Shown: positions 13,915 to 14,607 of the stretch, in pieces
How positions within the stretch are numbered: position 1 is the stretch's first letter
How the letters are laid out: each line of letters begins with the position of its first letter
NCBI GenBank assembly: GCA_937885345.1
Contig: CAKZZH010000078.1
Coordinates: 1 to 14,607 of the forward strand
Reading direction: 5' to 3'
DNA length: 14,607 nt
DNA from: an uncultured Lachnospiraceae bacterium
GTDB taxonomy: Bacteria; Bacillota; Clostridia; Lachnospirales; Lachnospiraceae
Notes under the pieces: model-generated
The model's input: only the letters and a program-made list of their open reading frames with translations
Database searches by the model: none
Told to the model about the DNA's origin: nothing
Translations under genes and position numbers: made by a program

Positions 13915-14607
13915 CTATTTCGCAATTTCCTGCGCTCTTGTCTCTCTGACTACATTGACCTTGATCTGACCCGGATATTCCAGTTCAGATTCGATCTGCC
14001 TGGCAACATCTCTTGCCAGGAAAGTCATATCGGCATCGCTGATCTGATCCGGGATAACCATAACACGGATTTCCCGACCTGCCTGAACAGCAAATGATTT
14101 CTCAACGCCCTTGAAGTTATTGGTGATTTCCTCAAGCTGCTTGAGCCTGTTGGAGTAGGTTTCGATCGTCTCTCTTCTTGCGCCCGGTCTGGCTGCGGAT
14201 ATGGCATCTGCGGCCTGTACCAGACAGGCGATCATGGATTCCGCTTCCACATCACCATGATGCGAGGCAACTGAATTGATCACAACTGCGGATTCCTTGT
14301 ACTTCTTGCAAAGCTCCACGCCAAGCTGGATATGGGATCCTTCCATATCATGATCCACCGATTTTCCGATATCGTGGAGAAGACCTGCACGTTTTGCTAA
14401 CCGGGTATCCGCTCCAAGCTCACTGGCCAGAAGGCCTGCAATCTGCGCCACTTCAATCGAATGCTTTAAGGCATTCTGTCCGTAACTGGTACGGTATTTC
14501 AACCGTCCCAGCAGCTTGATAAGCTCTGGTCTCAGACCATTTACGCCTACGGTAAATGTCGCCTGCTCGCCTGCTTCTTTGATTTTCTGTTCCACTTCCT
14601 TCTGGGC
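13915..14607 (-). CDS. rny: Ribonuclease Y, C-terminal part (runs off the window)
   Basis: RNase Y is the membrane-anchored endoribonuclease that starts bulk mRNA decay in many Firmicutes. The frame stays open to the window edge, and the upstream codons (AQKEVEQKIKEAGE) continue normally, so 230 C-terminal residues of about 520 are present; the membrane anchor, coiled coil and KH domain lie outside. The metal-dependent HD domain is clear: KHSIEVAQIAGLLASELG, then AGLLHDIGKSVDHDMEGSH with the His-Asp pair, then VASHHGD and LVQAADAISAARPGARRE. The ending VVRETRAQEIAK is the normal RNase Y C-terminus, so the stop is genuine. A GTG at 14595-14593 is an internal codon and not a start. It is followed by a good terminator. 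Confidence 0.96.
   Translation of the reverse strand, partial: AQKEVEQKIKEAGEQATFTVGVNGLRPELIKLLGRLKYRTSYGQNALKHSIEVAQIAGLLASELGADTRLAKRAGLLHDIGKSVDHDMEGSHIQLGVELCKKYKESAVVINSVASHHGDVEAESMIACLVQAADAISAARPGARRETIETYSNRLKQLEEITNNFKGVEKSFAVQAGREIRVMVIPDQISDADMTFLARDVARQIESELEYPGQIKVNVVRETRAQEIAK

Noticed and set aside
13068..13925. DarTG-like toxin-antitoxin pair
   Set aside because: No DarT-like ADP-ribosyltransferase is adjacent; the neighbours are rny and a ZIP stub.

Overview
The window looks like DNA from one or more anaerobic gut or rumen Firmicutes, most like Lachnospiraceae (Butyrivibrio/Roseburia-type). This rests on strong AGGAGG ribosome binding sites, consensus sigma-A promoters, Ser/Ala-rich lipoprotein linkers, a GH53 galactanase beside a maltodextrin-type ABC importer, and RNase Y. 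It does not read as one intact locus. Two protein-level breaks, near 1833-1848 and near 12835-12865, divide it into three blocks. At each break a gene loses one end and runs into a fragment of an unrelated gene.

Block 1 (1 to about 1840) holds a secreted leucine-rich-repeat protein with an EF-hand-type loop, a C-type-lectin-like domain and what looks like the first residues of a papain-like peptidase domain, where it is cut off.

Block 2 (about 1840 to about 12850) is a carbohydrate-use region. On the + strand come the C-terminal part of an unrecognised carbohydrate-associated protein, a 70-residue zinc-ribbon protein whose start overlaps it, and a signal-peptide-less GH53 endo-galactanase. 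A regulated promoter follows (TTGCAT-17-TATAAT, with paired TTTA-S-TAAA sites), then an ABC sugar importer: lipoprotein binding protein and MalF- and MalG-like permeases. A terminator and a GH13 alpha-amylase-family lipoprotein come next. The likely scheme is cell-surface cleavage of alpha-glucan by the GH13 lipoprotein, capture by the binding protein and import through MalF/MalG. GH53 would act separately on galactan oligosaccharides inside the cell. No transport ATPase is present. A strong hairpin then separates these genes from a convergent carbamoyl-phosphate synthase large subunit (carB) that lacks about its first 265 residues.

Block 3 (about 12850 to 14607, - strand) holds the promoter, ribosome binding site and first ~35 codons of a ZIP-family metal transporter, fused in frame to carB, then a bacterial-type poly(ADP-ribose) glycohydrolase and the 3' part of rny (RNase Y), which runs off the window.

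The simplest reading of the two breaks is a chimeric assembly or amplification product, though real recombination is not excluded. I found no CRISPR array, tRNA, rRNA, transposase or attachment site, and no convincing new multi-gene system. The most open items are the unrecognised protein with its zinc-ribbon neighbour, the operator architecture before the importer, and the two junctions.
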